NCBI GenBank assembly: GCA_977006965.1
Contig: OZ345375.1
Coordinates: forward strand, 930,001-994,000
DNA from: Phymatolithon calcareum
Taxonomy: Eukaryota > Rhodophyta > Florideophyceae > Hapalidiales
Reading direction: 5' to 3'
DNA: 64,000 nt
In this document: in pieces, positions 52,586 through 63,988 of the stretch
Position numbering within the stretch: position 1 is the stretch's first letter
Layout: the number at the start of each line of letters is the position of its first letter
The notes under the pieces: model-generated
The model's input: only the letters and a program-made list of their open reading frames with translations
What the model was told of the DNA's origin: nothing
Databases searched by the model: none
Program-made: the position numbers and the translations under genes

Positions 52586-52719
52586 CAGTGAGAAGCTGTC
52601 CTGTTACTCAAATTGAAGGGTTGGGAGGTATTAAAATAAAACAGCACATGCCCCGCGATCCACCATAGCTTGACCATGTATAGATTTCTTGCTTATTTAA
52701 TAGCTAGGAGTTTCAAAGA

Positions 52720-53484
52720 CGGTGAAATTGCAAGTTTTTTAGAAGGCCACAATTCCAGCACTCACCGACAATAGAGCAGCTTCGCGTGTACTACGTTTCC
52801 ATTTCCTATAAGGTCACACAATCATCAATCATTGCAGGTGATGAACAAATTGTTCATCTCCTGCATCATCGGGAACTTTTTGGCTATGTCACAGGCACCG
52901 CGATATTGAAGAGATGATATCTTCCGTAATTAACTCCAACAATTTGATCATCATGTGCATTGTTTCCTCCGCGGCTTTCGCGTCTATTTTTGGTCTCGTG
53001 AGGTTGAGTTGCAATGTCTCAAAGCTTTTCTCCGCAACCTCCCCAAGGTGCTCTACGTAAGACATGGGGGTAAGTGGGGGAAAAGCGTCCGAAAAACCAT
53101 TTCACGCCCAGCAATTGGTGTTTTCGTGATTTGAGTAGCACCGTGGGGCTTTGTCATGTCCACGGGGATTTTCGCTTTAAGCATTCCTCTGCTTTTCCCC
53201 ATGATAGACAGAAGCGGCTCTTCTCTTCCTTGGGGGTCACCAGTCCGCTTGTAGCTCGATCAGCCTGCACACTTAGGAGGTAGTGTTGTGTCAGGTGCAT
53301 AATATCCCTCTCTGCGTGGCGCAGGTCTCCGGCTTTGCCTTCGTAGTCTGGCATCTTCTCGATTTCTTGTTTAGCCTTCATTTGTGCTCTTCTAATTTCC
53401 GGCGGCTTAACTTTTCACAGGGCTCTCATTCGGTTCTGCAGATGGAGTGCGAAGAGCCCTAAAATGAGGGTGTAAAACAACCTG
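52720..53484 (-). mobile_element. 5'-truncated LINE copy with perfect 13-bp target duplication
   Basis: A 765-bp minus-strand insert flanked by identical 13-mers GGAGTTTCAAAGA (52707-52719 and 53485-53497). Its minus-strand text contains VEHLGEVAEKSFETLQLNLT and TRPKIDAKAAEETM, homologous to the C-terminal tail of the LINE insert at 60.4 kb. The 3' end (near 52720) reads CTTGCAATTTCACCG on the minus strand, matching the other copy's end. There is no poly-A tail. Several frames are broken. Confidence 0.92.
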
Positions 53485-53497
53485 GAGTTTCAAAGAG

Positions 53498-55241
53498 TGA
53501 TGAAGCTAGAGGGAGGGTTCGGCCCTACACTTCTACTCCCCGTCGGCCTACACTGGTACAAGTTGCAGTCGACAAGGATCTTTTATGAGTGCATCCCTAC
53601 GGGAAGCAGAACTTCAAGTCAGTAACCGCCGATTAGTTTGACCAGCTCTCTCGCGGAGCCCCCCGACTGAATGAGCACAAACTTTTCATACTCTCAGCCT
53701 TTGTTTCCAGCGCTCCACCACATCAACATTCTCCAGTGCCACGCAGCCCATTTCCCAAATAGTATTGCTGCAATGTCCTTGTGGATCTTTACAGCAGCTA
53801 TTGACATGCGAATTGCACGCGACGTAATTCGCGCAGAGATGAAAGCGTTGAAGAGGCGGATCCATTTTGCAGTGCTATAATATATTAATATAGCACTGAA
53901 AACTGCGAGGATATATATCCTCGCCTTGTCATCCCCATGTGCTGGATCTTTGCGCTTGTTTGAACCGCTGCAGAGGCTTATCGTCACGGATACCGTTTTC
54001 GCCGATTGCCGCCCTAAGGTGTTCTGCCGTGCTTCGAATTTGGATTTCCTCGTCTGCAAGCAGGAACGATATCTCACTGATCTTATACGTTGGAAAGATT
54101 ACAGAGCACTATTTTGTCTACCATGTTATTCGGTAGTCGTGCGCTCACTTGTAGCATACGTCCAGAGTTGTTTGGAGCTCATCCGGATTCCTTACCATTA
54201 ATATAGTTTACCCGCAAACATAATTTGTCGAAGGCTCATATTTGAGCACTCTAAGGCTATGGCCGTTACTCTTTCCCCCAATGCTGATGGGGGATCATTG
54301 CGGGGCGTCCCTCCGATTTATTCCTCGGGTTTTTCTTGGATCGCCCGCAAAGAACTTTTTCCACTGCCAACAACTTCGGCTTCGCACGACAGAGAGGGTC
54401 TGATGAGTTTGGCTTGGGAAGGGCACACCACCTTATGATTAGAAACTGTGGACCCGACTTCATCCCCTCCACCACGAAACTGGAACGAGGGACCTAATTC
54501 CAGGCCTGGCCGCTACAATGGGCACAGGTCATCCCGTGCCGAAAACGTTGTCGAAACGGAAAGCCCTATTGAAAAGGGAGCGTACTAGCAAGTTACGTTG
54601 CAAGAAGGTAAAGATGTTGTTGTCCCGCTATGTGTCCGTCATGGAAATGCTGTGAATCAATTTGGAGAGTACGTAGCTAAGATGCACAGCGCAGTTATTT
54701 TTCGACAACTATAGTACAGTATGATATTCAGCGGTGAGGGTCTTCACTGTTTCAAATGATGACGTGAAGTGCAAGCGTAGATTACAGACACTTGCGCACT
54801 GTACTGTACCGCTCACTTGAGGCCAAAATTCGTCTCAATCAGATGCAAAGGTATAACTTTTACATTTTGTTCATGAAACAGGGCCTGTTGGATCAAATGA
54901 TCTTGTTCACGGCCGAATCAGCCATGATGCAAGATTAATAGCTGATATCCTTGCATCATGTTTAATCCCAACTCGAGTCAAGGCCGTAATACGTTGTTGC
55001 AATGCAATGCGCAACAATGCACGATGCCCGTCTTCGCCAATAACTCGCATTTCGGAAACAGGAGCCGAAGCTGTTACAATGCTCCTCGAAGTTTTCCCAT
55101 ACTGGCAAGAGAACATACGCGTTCTCTTGCGGTTCGATACGCTTTACCCTCATGCTTCTCCGGCTATTAAATCGCTGCCTTCCACAGCCTGCCTATCGAC
55201 TGCAGAGGTAGCACAGCCGTATCCGCAGCCTTTCTCGCAAC
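53498..55241. other. Interval upstream of the secreted vWD-like gene
   Basis: About 1.7 kb with no supported gene; two palindromes at 53870-53924. The last 100 bases, rich in GCAG/CCGC, precede the ATG at 55242. Confidence 0.5.
53870..53924. repeat. Two adjacent A+T-rich palindromes
   Basis: 53870-53898 has 10-base arms CAGTGCTATA with a 9-base A+T centre. 53905-53924 is a perfect 20-base palindrome GCGAGGATAT/ATATCCTCGC. Confidence 0.95.
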
Positions 55242-58200
55242 ATGGCGGCACGAATTGTATTGCTACTCGCACTCTTCGCTCTCGCGTCTGCGTGCGCTCC
55301 AGAATGCCAAATCAAATTCTGTGACTCCACAAGCACCCTGTCCCTCGGTCACACGGACCGCTCTTTGAAGCCGCTCTGTCTCGCCGGTGCTCCCTTGTCC
55401 AACGTCCAGTCCGGCCCCGCTCGAGTGGTCCTCGGCAACCGTCAGATCCCGTTCTCTGCCTACAGTCCGAACGGCCTGCACCAGCGTTTCTCGTCGTCTT
55501 TCTTCAAGCTCTACACCGATGCTGGTCGCTCCGGTGTTGGTCACGAGAATGTGCAATCCGACCAACGCAGTTTTCTAGACGGCCTCTGCGTCGTGCTCCC
55601 CGTTTCGGGCACCCATGGTCTCTCGCAGCGTTCGAGTTGCGTCTCCTACACCGTCCGCGTCCCCAGGGCCCCCGGCACACCAACACCGACTCCCGATACT
55701 AAGCCCCCACCGTCCACACCGGGGCCGTCCCGGGACGCTATGTTTTCGGAGCTCACGTTTGCGACAGGCGAGGCGAATCGCTCGACGATCATACGCACTT
55801 CGGATGCTCGCTTCGGTGCAAGTCATTACCGACTGGAGTACGACATGAGCATAGTGCCGTCGGGCGTTGTGGCGCTGGATGATGCCGCTTCCCTCATTCG
55901 ATCCGTGTCGTGTTCCTCGGACGGCTCCATCAACATCATCGCCAAGGACACTGCTCGCTCCCGCCTCGGCAGTCTGTCGGAGATGTACCCTGTGGGCGCG
56001 ATTATCGTGGTCAATCGCGAGATCTATGGTGCATGTAACTTGCAAACGGCAACCCCCGCCCAGCAGCAGGCGCAACGAAACAACGATGACGACCCTACCT
56101 CAGCTAAGAACAGGGCTCTTGTGGCTGATGGCTATCTTCGCATCGAGACTGTGGAAGGCACTCCAGCCAATGCCGTTATCCGTGGACAACCCACTGCATT
56201 CCCGGCCATGTTTGAACGCGCCAGGATCATCATTACCAACTTGGCCCCGCTTCCACCCGCTCGTCCCACGAATAGTACGACGAATTCGACGCTTGCAACG
56301 ACTGCTGTTCGTCAAACAGGCAATGCAGTCGACGGAGGCACAACATTCGGTAACTCGAAGACGTTACAAATTGGCTCTGGAATCTTCGAGTTGGACTTGA
56401 AGGCTCAAGTCACCAATCGAGGCGGGTTTCGAGTGCTGGATGCCACGATTGACAAGTCTGGCATCAATGTGCGTGTGACCAATGTCGTTGACTACACCTT
56501 CACACTTGAGATGTTGGCAAAAATCCGAGCCTCAATTTCATTCGAGAAGAGTTTCGAATTCATTTCCGTCCCGATCAACGGTGTTGATGTTGGTGTTAAG
56601 CTCGAAGTGCAGAGAAAGGAGAACTCCACAAAATCCGTCGGCATTCCGCTCAAGTTCGGCTCGTTTTTCGAAGTACCCATTGTGGTTGTTGCGGAAGTCC
56701 AACTATCTAAGGAAATTACAACACCCGGCAAGGCAGTTTTCAACTCTGGACGAAAGGAGGTCACATACTTCGTCACCGGCCCGTACACCGATCTGCAATA
56801 TGGAGGAACCCCTGTCACGAACGAGCGTTTCTCGGTGTCATTCGATCCTCCGAGGCTTACGGGAGGACTATTCACGGGGGCTGACTCACCAAACGAGCTA
56901 TCTGTCTCTCTTTTCGGTGGAGTGCAACCCAAGCTCGCGTTTTATGCTTCTTTTCTGGAGGCACGTATCAGCGTCGACGTTGGCGTTGAGCTAGAAGTCT
57001 CAGGCGCACTGCCCGGCGGGGCTCCTTTCGGCCCGAATAGTGGCATTGGCAGTTCTTGCGATGTTTGCCATTTGATTGAAGCGAAGGTGAATGGAGTGGT
57101 GCAGAACTTTGGCTTATTCGTCACAAGCAATCTCGAGTTTAACGACTGGATTGCGTACCTCATCTCTCGCGTTGTGCCTCAAACTCTATTTTCTCTCACC
57201 TTGCCGAATAATCCAACCCTGAAGAACAATCTTCTTAATACGTGCTTCTTTCCGCTGTCAGCGGCGCCGACGGGAACAGAGGTTTGTGGACAAACTTGCT
57301 GCGACCCTTCGAAGCCGGAAGTGTGCTCAGGTACGGGTGGACTCACAGGAGATGCGGTGTGCACTGGAAGCCCCACGCCAGATCCCAGGCCTTCCACCCC
57401 CAATATTACATCGTCACCGACTCCGAACCCTTCTCCAGACGGCAGCACGGCTTCCACTTACACCGATCCACACATCACTACGTTCGACGGACTGCGATAT
57501 GACTGCATGGCCACAGGAGAATTTATTCTTCTCAAGGCAAGGAGTCTCGAGCTACAAGGCAGGTTCGCTGGGGCTTCTACAAGAGGAAGTGTTATGAATG
57601 GCATCGTCGTCACGGATGGTGTGGACAAAATCCAAGTGAGTGTGCAAACAAACTCGAGAGGTCCAGTTTCCACTGTTGCCGGATCCTGCCCTCTGACTGT
57701 CTTCAAGAATGGAAAGTTAGGGAATTCGACTGCATCCGAAACCACTGGAGCGATCCAATTGACGTTCCCGGCGAACAATTCTATTCTGCTCTCTTTGGCG
57801 TCTGGCACTCAGTTCTCCTTCTCCACGCGACCGTCGTCATTCTTTGGATGTTACTTTGAAGCACACAAGGCCTTCCTTCCATCGTCAGTCAGTGCTAATC
57901 GATCGGTTGTAGGCCTACTTGGTTCTCCTAACGGGAACCCGGAAGATGACTGGATGGTAAGTTGTGCCCATTCACAGCATGCTCCCTTTTCAAGATTATG
58001 ATTCACGAACTAACATATAATGTCCACTTTGATTCCGAATTGCTTTTACAGACGAGAAATGGAACAGTATTACCTCCTCCGGCTACAGGCGCAGAAAGTC
58101 TTTACGAAAGGGCGTATGATTACTGCTCCAAGAACTGGTGCATCACCGACCCAACCGAGTCACTGTTCACCTACGAAAGCGGAAAGAATCACTCAAGCTT

Positions 58201-59230
58201 CAACAAGTGCAGTCTGCCTTACTCTCGTGTGGATGTCTCAAGCGCGTCTGCCGCGCTTCGAGATCTGTGCGGAACAGATGCTGCTTGCTTGATCGACGGC
58301 ATAGTGAGCGGTGATGTCGGGGAAGCGAGAAACACTCTGCGCGTGCAAGCAGATGTCGACGCCGCCAGATTGGGATCTTCTGCAATTTCCTTCTTCCCGC
58401 AGGCAATCTCATCCAGCGTTTCCACCAATGTTCGCATTGAAGTCGATCTGTCAAGGCTCGGGAGTAGAGGTGCAAGCGCGGCGGTGGACTCGTTCAATGT
58501 CTACAGACTTAACTCTGATACAAGAGCGATTGATGGACCTCTCTTGGTGACCCTAAGAAACACGAGCTCTGAAGGCAATCTCTTCTCGAGCATATTGGCG
58601 GTGCGCTCTGCAATCGCCGGTGAGTCATTTAGCTACGTTGCATATCCAGTGATCAGCGGTAGAGAGGACCGAAACTCCGACCTTTCAATAACATCGCTTG
58701 ATGCGCTGCGGTCCTTTTCGTTGACGTCCGGAATCGGGGCTGTTGTGTCCAACTTGACTTCCACAACCGTGCCATCCATTGTCAATGGCACTGTGATCAA
58801 GGTGGAATACACGTGGCCATTGGATCAAGTTGACCTTGACACTTCGACCCAGTTCCTGAGCAATGCGATCGGAGCGTTGTGCACTAGGAGCGCTCCCTAC
58901 ATGGCTTTCTCTGGTGATGACACTTCTTTTGGAGGGAAGGAAACTGTGACTATTCAGCTTGCAGAAGCGCGCGCAGCTGGTGCGTGGTCTAGCACTGTGG
59001 CGGTTGTAATTCGTACGGGATGGTACCTAGGTGCAGGAAATGGACCAGCAACACTAAGAGTTGTATTGGAGAATGGCCGAGGATCTGCCATTAGTGAGGT
59101 ACTCCAAGTTGTTTTGAACCCCGAGAATTCGGCGCCATCTCGGAGTGCATCGACCTGCATTACCGGGCCGACATCGGCTAAGGTGCAGATTGAAGTCCGA
59201 TCGAACGTCAAGATGACTCTCTCTGCTTGA
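55242..59230 (+). CDS. Large secreted protein with von Willebrand factor type D-like domain, 2 exons
   Basis: Exons 55242-57956 and 58052-59230 (95-bp GT-AG intron) encode about 1297 residues. MAARIVLLLALFALASA is a signal peptide. Two Pro/Thr linkers, TPTPTPDTKPPPSTPGPS (about 146-163) and a similar one near 713-733, separate three regions. The N-terminal 140 residues are Cys-containing and unknown; the middle region (about 165-710) is a Ser/Thr/Val-rich beta-type region with many N-x-S/T sites and a CGQTCCDPSKPEVCSG Cys cluster. After the second linker comes YTDPHITTFDGLRYDC, the start of a vWD domain. It continues with FILLKA, ELQGRFAG and GLLGSPNGNPEDDWM, whose last residues join TRNGTVLPPP across the intron. 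A C-terminal region of about 330 residues follows. Probably extracellular matrix or cell-surface; role unknown. Confidence 0.85.
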
Positions 59231-59619
59231 TTGTCTCGCTGTTTTCAAGAAATTGCAAGGAAGATGGATAATTCTGGACGTTCATTAAACTACAATCTTG
59301 CTCTCCGCAATGCCAATAATCAAGTTTTGCTCTATGAGTGTTTTATTGTGGAGCAAATGACCCTTTGCATTTCCTTTCTTACTCTCTTTGTTATGGAAAG
59401 ATCGTTCACACTTACGGTGAGGGCCTGAAACTGCTGTGCAACATCTTCTCACTGTTCAGAAATTTGATTAATGTAAAGGTCTCTCACGTATAGTTCTTTT
59501 ACCCCCACGGCGGAGTTGCATTAATTGTGGCGAATCAGGTAGGATTTCGGCTCATCTTCAAGATCATAACCGGTCCGGCCACGCGTGCACCTGTGCGTCA
59601 CAGGAAGGAGACAAGAGCA
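59231..59619. other. Interval downstream of the vWD-like gene
   Basis: About 390 bp, likely its 3' UTR, then the start of the (AAG)n-tailed repeat. No gene seen. Confidence 0.5.
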
Positions 59620-60048
59620 GAGCCAGGAATTTTTCCCGCTCCAAGGCAGGGTTTTTTGAAATGGCAAGAGCTGTGCTCGGCCTCCCCGTGGGAGAAGACT
59701 ATCACCTTCTGGTAGTTTGGTAGTACACGGATTCCGCCCTAAGTGGCGTGCCGCAATGCTCAAGGAAGCTGGGAGAGAGGACAGAAGGAGTTGAAAGAAG
59801 GTAACGAGATGACCAGCTACCGTGAGCATCCTAAATGGTTTCCAACCCGGGTCATCCCTTTGAAGGACGGCGGTTGAAGATTGGCTGCGTAGAGATTTAG
59901 ATGTTAAGCTCCACGAAGCTCTGCACTTTGTGCGGCTTAGAGCTGTTGTGACGTCAAATACCACTCGTATCTGTTAAAGTCTACTGTAGCCGTAAGGATG
60001 GGGAGTTGTTCGACAACTCCGAAACCTGCATTAAAGAAGAAGAAGAAG
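59620..60048 (+). mobile_element. Retroposon-like 3' end with (AAG)n tail, copy 2
   Basis: Second copy of the element at 3930-4320, same strand. It carries CAGGAATTTTTCCCGC, TTCTGGTAGTTTGGTAG, AACGAGATGACCAGCTAC and TACCACTCGTATCTGTTAAA. Its 3' hairpin is perfect (GGAGTTGT, 3-base loop, ACAACTCC at about 60002-60020) and is followed by AAACCTGCATTAAAGAAG and AAG repeats. Unlike copy 1, the internal unit is single, not tandem. Confidence 0.8.
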
Positions 60049-60059
60049 GCGGAGAAAGA

Positions 60060-63000
60060 CTTCCAAATCATTATTGCGAGGGTGGGGAAATACTAATTTA
60101 CTGTGTTATATCTCACCTTCAGCGTCTACTCGAGGAAATAAGGGAAATGAGGTACGGAGGTGCCTGCAGATGCTACAGACTTAAAGCAGGGAGCCCTCTA
60201 TTGCTATGGGGGACTGGAACACAAGGCATAAAACATGGGATAGGAAAACGAACCAAAGGGGCACCTTTCTGCTACAATGGTCGGAAAACAATGGATGGGT
60301 TCCCCATCATGGAAAAGAGAGCACGTGCAGTACGTTCAACGACGAAAGCAACATCGATTTCTTTCTCAGCAAACGGCTGACACCGGGATCGGTCACATCC
60401 GGGGGAAATTGTAAGTTTTATTTTAGAAGCCCTCAACGCCAGAGTCGCCGACACCAGAGCAGCTTCCCATGTGCTACTTTCGCATTGTCTAAAAATATCG
60501 CATCACACTATCATTTCTTCCGTCATTATTTTCTCTAATTCTAATAGTCTGTCCATCGCCTTCATTGTTTCGCCCTCGGTCTCTCCGTTGAGTTGCGGTC
60601 GTGTGAGATTGCGCTGCAGGGTCTCGAGGCTCTTCCCAGCAACCTCGCCGAATTGTTCCACATAGGAAGAGGGTTTCCGTGGGGGGAGGCGTCCGAAGTA
60701 CCATTTCACTGCCAACATTCTGTGCTTTCGCGATTTTATTAACACGGTCGGGGTGGCGCGCTCTTTCCTTTCCACCAGGATTTTTCGCTTCAATCCTTCC
60801 TCTGTTCGGCCCCAGGCTTCGCTAAGACGCAGTTTCTCTTCCGTGGGCGTCATCTTCCATTGCTCCGCCCGGTCGATCCGCTCGCTGAACAGATCGTGAT
60901 GTTTCATGTAGGAAATATCCCTTTCTGCGTGGCGAAGGTCTTCGTCTTTGCCTTCGTAGTTTGGCTTTTTCTCGATTTCAAGTTTCTCCTTCAGTAGTCG
61001 CGCAGCAAAATGTTCGCCCAGCTATGCCTTCCTGATTCCCGAGGATGTGATTTTGCAGAGCGACCTCATTCGGTTTTGGAGACGGAGCGCAAAGCGTCCC
61101 AGTATGACGGAGAAGAACAAACCTTCGGCCTGGTTGATTTGAACTTGGACGGATCTCGTCCACGGGGTGAGGTGCAAGGCATACTCCCACCGACATTGCA
61201 CGAGGGTCTTGTAGATCGTTATGTTCTTCATTGTGTGTAGTCCCTTGGCATTCATTCCAATATCTCGAAGACCCAGGATAATTCCCTTCGCGTTTGAGAT
61301 TCGATTCAACGTGGCGTGTTCGGTGACACCCGTGTTGTCAACGGTCGTACCAAGGTATTCCAGTCGTCTTGTTTCATGGAGTTCGGCCCCTGCTAGCTGG
61401 AATTTTCGCTTGAATAAACCGGGGGATCGGTCACATCGCCGAACGGCCCCTGGGAGGGTAACCTCCAGCATAGGCCTGTGATGACGCGTGTGCCGACGAC
61501 AACAACACCAAGGCAAAGACGCAAAGAGGTTATATCGACGAAGAGCAGATCTGACCAGGAGGTCGTCGAAAAAGTACGAACGGAATATCGTCACAGTCTG
61601 CCTCCACAAATCATGCGTGTAAAAGCATGTCAGTCCCCTAATGAGCTGGATTCAATTTATGGATCTATCGTGGCGATCTTTATCCAGCCCTGGAGGAAAG
61701 CGGTTCCAATGGAAGGAGCTCGAAACACTTTATGGACACCAGCTCTTAGAGAGATGGCGGAACAACGAACAAAGCTGCTTAGAAGAGCTCGGAAAACAAA
61801 AAGCCAAGTCGATATTCTAGCTCACAAGGAATTCAAGATAAAAATGAGCAAAGAGGTTATTGCCACCAATATAGCGTCTTACAATCGATTCCTGGATGAC
61901 CTGGACGAGCTTCCAGCAGCAGGAGCCCTCGAGAAGACGTTCAAAATGGCAAGAGTTCTCTCCAGGCGGAAGACCGAAAAAGTCAAGCAAGGAAGTACGC
62001 TATCACATGCACTGTCCTTGCCCACCTCTCAAGCCTCTGCTGCTCCGAGGAAGGACGGCTCGGAGATACTAAAGCGCTTACTCCCCCTTGGACTTTCCGA
62101 AGCGACATAGAAGCGGCCATCTGGGATAGTCCAATTGGTAAGGCCCCTGGACAGGATAAGGTGCAAACCGAAATGTTGAAATTGGACCCAGTACTAAGCT
62201 CAAGAGTACTATTTGCAATTCAGGAAGCTTGTGGTCGCTTGCAAACCACACCCTTGGCTTGGAGAACAGCTGAAATTGTACCTATCCAGAAGGATAGAGA
62301 TACAGAAATGCGTCTTCTGCAGTAAAGAAATAAACAAATGCCGACGAGCTTCCGACCCATCTCCCTCTTAAGCCACACGAGGAAGATAATCGAAATGGCC
62401 TTAGACGATATGATCAGAAGGAAATATAAGTTCCATATTTCACAGCTTGGGTCGCAGAAACGAAAGGGCACTGAGTTGGCGATTCTCCGTGCTGAAGCTC
62501 TCCGACAATCAGACCACAGCTGCGTGGCAGTCTTTGACCTTAAAGCTGCCTACGATTCCGTACCAAGGAATAAGCTTGCAGAGAGAATAAGGAAGATGCT
62601 GGAACCAGAGATCGCCGAAATTGTTATTCCGTTTTTGGATCCCTCATTCATACAGACGAGAAACGATGAGGATTCCTTGTGGTACATCATTGACAGAGGC
62701 GTTCCCCGGGGGTCCCCTCTCAGTCTGTGCCTGTACAATATCTTCATGGACACGTTTGCCGTTGCTCTAGACTCCATTCCGGAGAATGTCAGGAACGAGC
62801 CCTGCAAAATGTTCGCAGACGACGTGAAATTGTCCGCCAAATCAGTGGAAGGCCTTCAAAATATCCTAGATCCAGCCTCGGAGTAGGCGCAGAGAAATGG
62901 TATGGTGTGGAACACCGTGAAAAGCGTAATTCTTTGGACCAAGGACACGGCGGGTCATAGCTTCCGGCTCTCGGGACGGAGGCTATAGACTCTCCGGGAG

Positions 63001-63471
63001 GTAAAATACCTCGAGGTAACACTAACGGAACAGGGAGTTCCAGACACCAAACTGACAGACAGGATCAAGAAATCTAAAAATGTGCTTGGGTGTCTTCGAC
63101 GGCTGAGCGTGTTTACTAATGGTGTCCACCCCGCGAGGGTGATTAGGCTGTACAAATCTCTTGTGCTGTCAAGATGGGAATATGGTCTACATCTCATGCC
63201 TTGGAACGCGAAGGTGGCCTCGGAAGTCAGGAAGGTTGACTCTATGTTCTTCGGGCGAATTGGAGGTACTGTTCATAACTTTGCGGAAGGAGTTCCCATC
63301 AAGGATATCGCAATTATAGGTCACTGGAAGGCGATCACGTCTGTTAACTACTCCCTTACACACGGACGAGCTTCGCTCTTAACGCACACGATCTCCGGTT
63401 TTGGTCAATCTCGTATCTCTGCTTTGGCGTCGACCGTTTCTTCCTGTATAGAGGATCACTCAATAGACTAA
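60060..63471 (+). pseudogene. Decayed non-LTR retrotransposon (APE endonuclease plus reverse transcriptase)
   Basis: Remnant of an autonomous LINE in several frames. The AP-endonuclease part shows GDWNTRHKTWD (about 60205-60240), NDESNIDFF and then GSVTS, where a second LINE interrupts it. After the insertion, SVTSPNGPWEGN and LQHRPVMTRV resume (61430-61495); the latter corresponds to the family's SDHxPV motif with Ser-Asp lost. The RT follows: APGQDKVQTEML, SFRPISLLSHTRKIIE, FDLKAAYDSVPR (motif A), GVPRGSPLSLCLYNIFMD (B) and FADDVKL (C). A C-terminal part contains IRLYKSLVLSRWEYGLHL. Stops or frameshifts occur near 62110, 62320, 62885 and 62990. The element cannot be active. Confidence 0.9.
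60400..61424 (-). mobile_element. 5'-truncated LINE nested in the older LINE, perfect 13-bp target duplication
   Basis: A 1025-bp minus-strand insert flanked by identical GATCGGTCACATC (60387-60399 and 61425-61437). Removing it and one copy rejoins the endonuclease frame of the host. Its reading gives LEYLGTTVDNTG, TIYKTLVQCRWEYALHLTPW (RT C-terminal region), then MLAVKWYFGRLPPR and VEQFGEVAGKSLETLQRNLT. The 3' end (at 60400) reads CTTACAATTTCCCCCG on the minus strand, without poly-A. It is truncated within the RT. Confidence 0.95.
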
Positions 63472-63754
63472 GCACAATCTTTTCGAACTAAAGAGTTGCC
63501 TTTCCGTAGGCAAGTCGGAGTTGCCATGGGCACTTTCAAGGTTTAGAGCTTTGAGTGTGATCTATTTAATAGCACGAAGCCGGGGAAGTGTCCACCATAA
63601 CTCCGCTAAGCAGTTTCTCCAAATCTGAAAATTCTAGTTCTTCACTTCAACATTCCAATCTCTAGCGGAGCAGCGGCTGCAACCCTATCTGGGAGACTGA
63701 TTAGCTCTCTGAAATAAAGTATATTCTTCATAAATATATTTTCCCAAACCTTGG
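63472..63754. other. Short interval after the decayed LINE
   Basis: About 280 bp with no supported feature. Confidence 0.5.
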
Positions 63755-63988
63755 GTCTAACGCTGCGGCAGTTAAAATTCGTACGGTATGGGACTTAAGT
63801 ACAGAAACCAGACCAGCAACACTGAGGGCTCTGCTAAAGAATCGGCCATTTGTAAGGTACTACAGATTGCGTTGAACCCCGAAGATTTGGCGCCAGCGCA
63901 GGATGCATCGACCTGCCTCGCCGGGCCGACATTTCATAAGGTGCGTATGAAAGACGGGGCAAACGTGAAAGTGGTGCGCTCTGTTTGA
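63755..63988 (+). pseudogene. Duplicated C-terminal fragment of the vWD-like secreted protein
   Basis: This stretch is a diverged copy of 58993-59230, the last 75 codons of the vWD-like gene. Shared text includes GGTCTA, ATTCGTACGG, CCAGCAACACT, TTGAACCCCGA, GCATCGACCTGC and CCGGGCCGACAT. The frame gives LQIALNPEDLAPA, then DASTCLAGPT, ending at a TGA at the matching place. It has lost several codons and lacks everything upstream, so it is a remnant. It faces the same way as the intact gene, 4.5 kb away. Confidence 0.9.

Noticed and set aside
55120-55145. GGTTCGATAC resembling a tRNA T-arm
   Set aside because: No acceptor stem or anticodon arm around it; no tRNA could be folded.
61478-62110. 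210-codon frame as an independent gene
   Set aside because: It is the linker between endonuclease and RT of the decayed LINE; frames before and after continue the same element.
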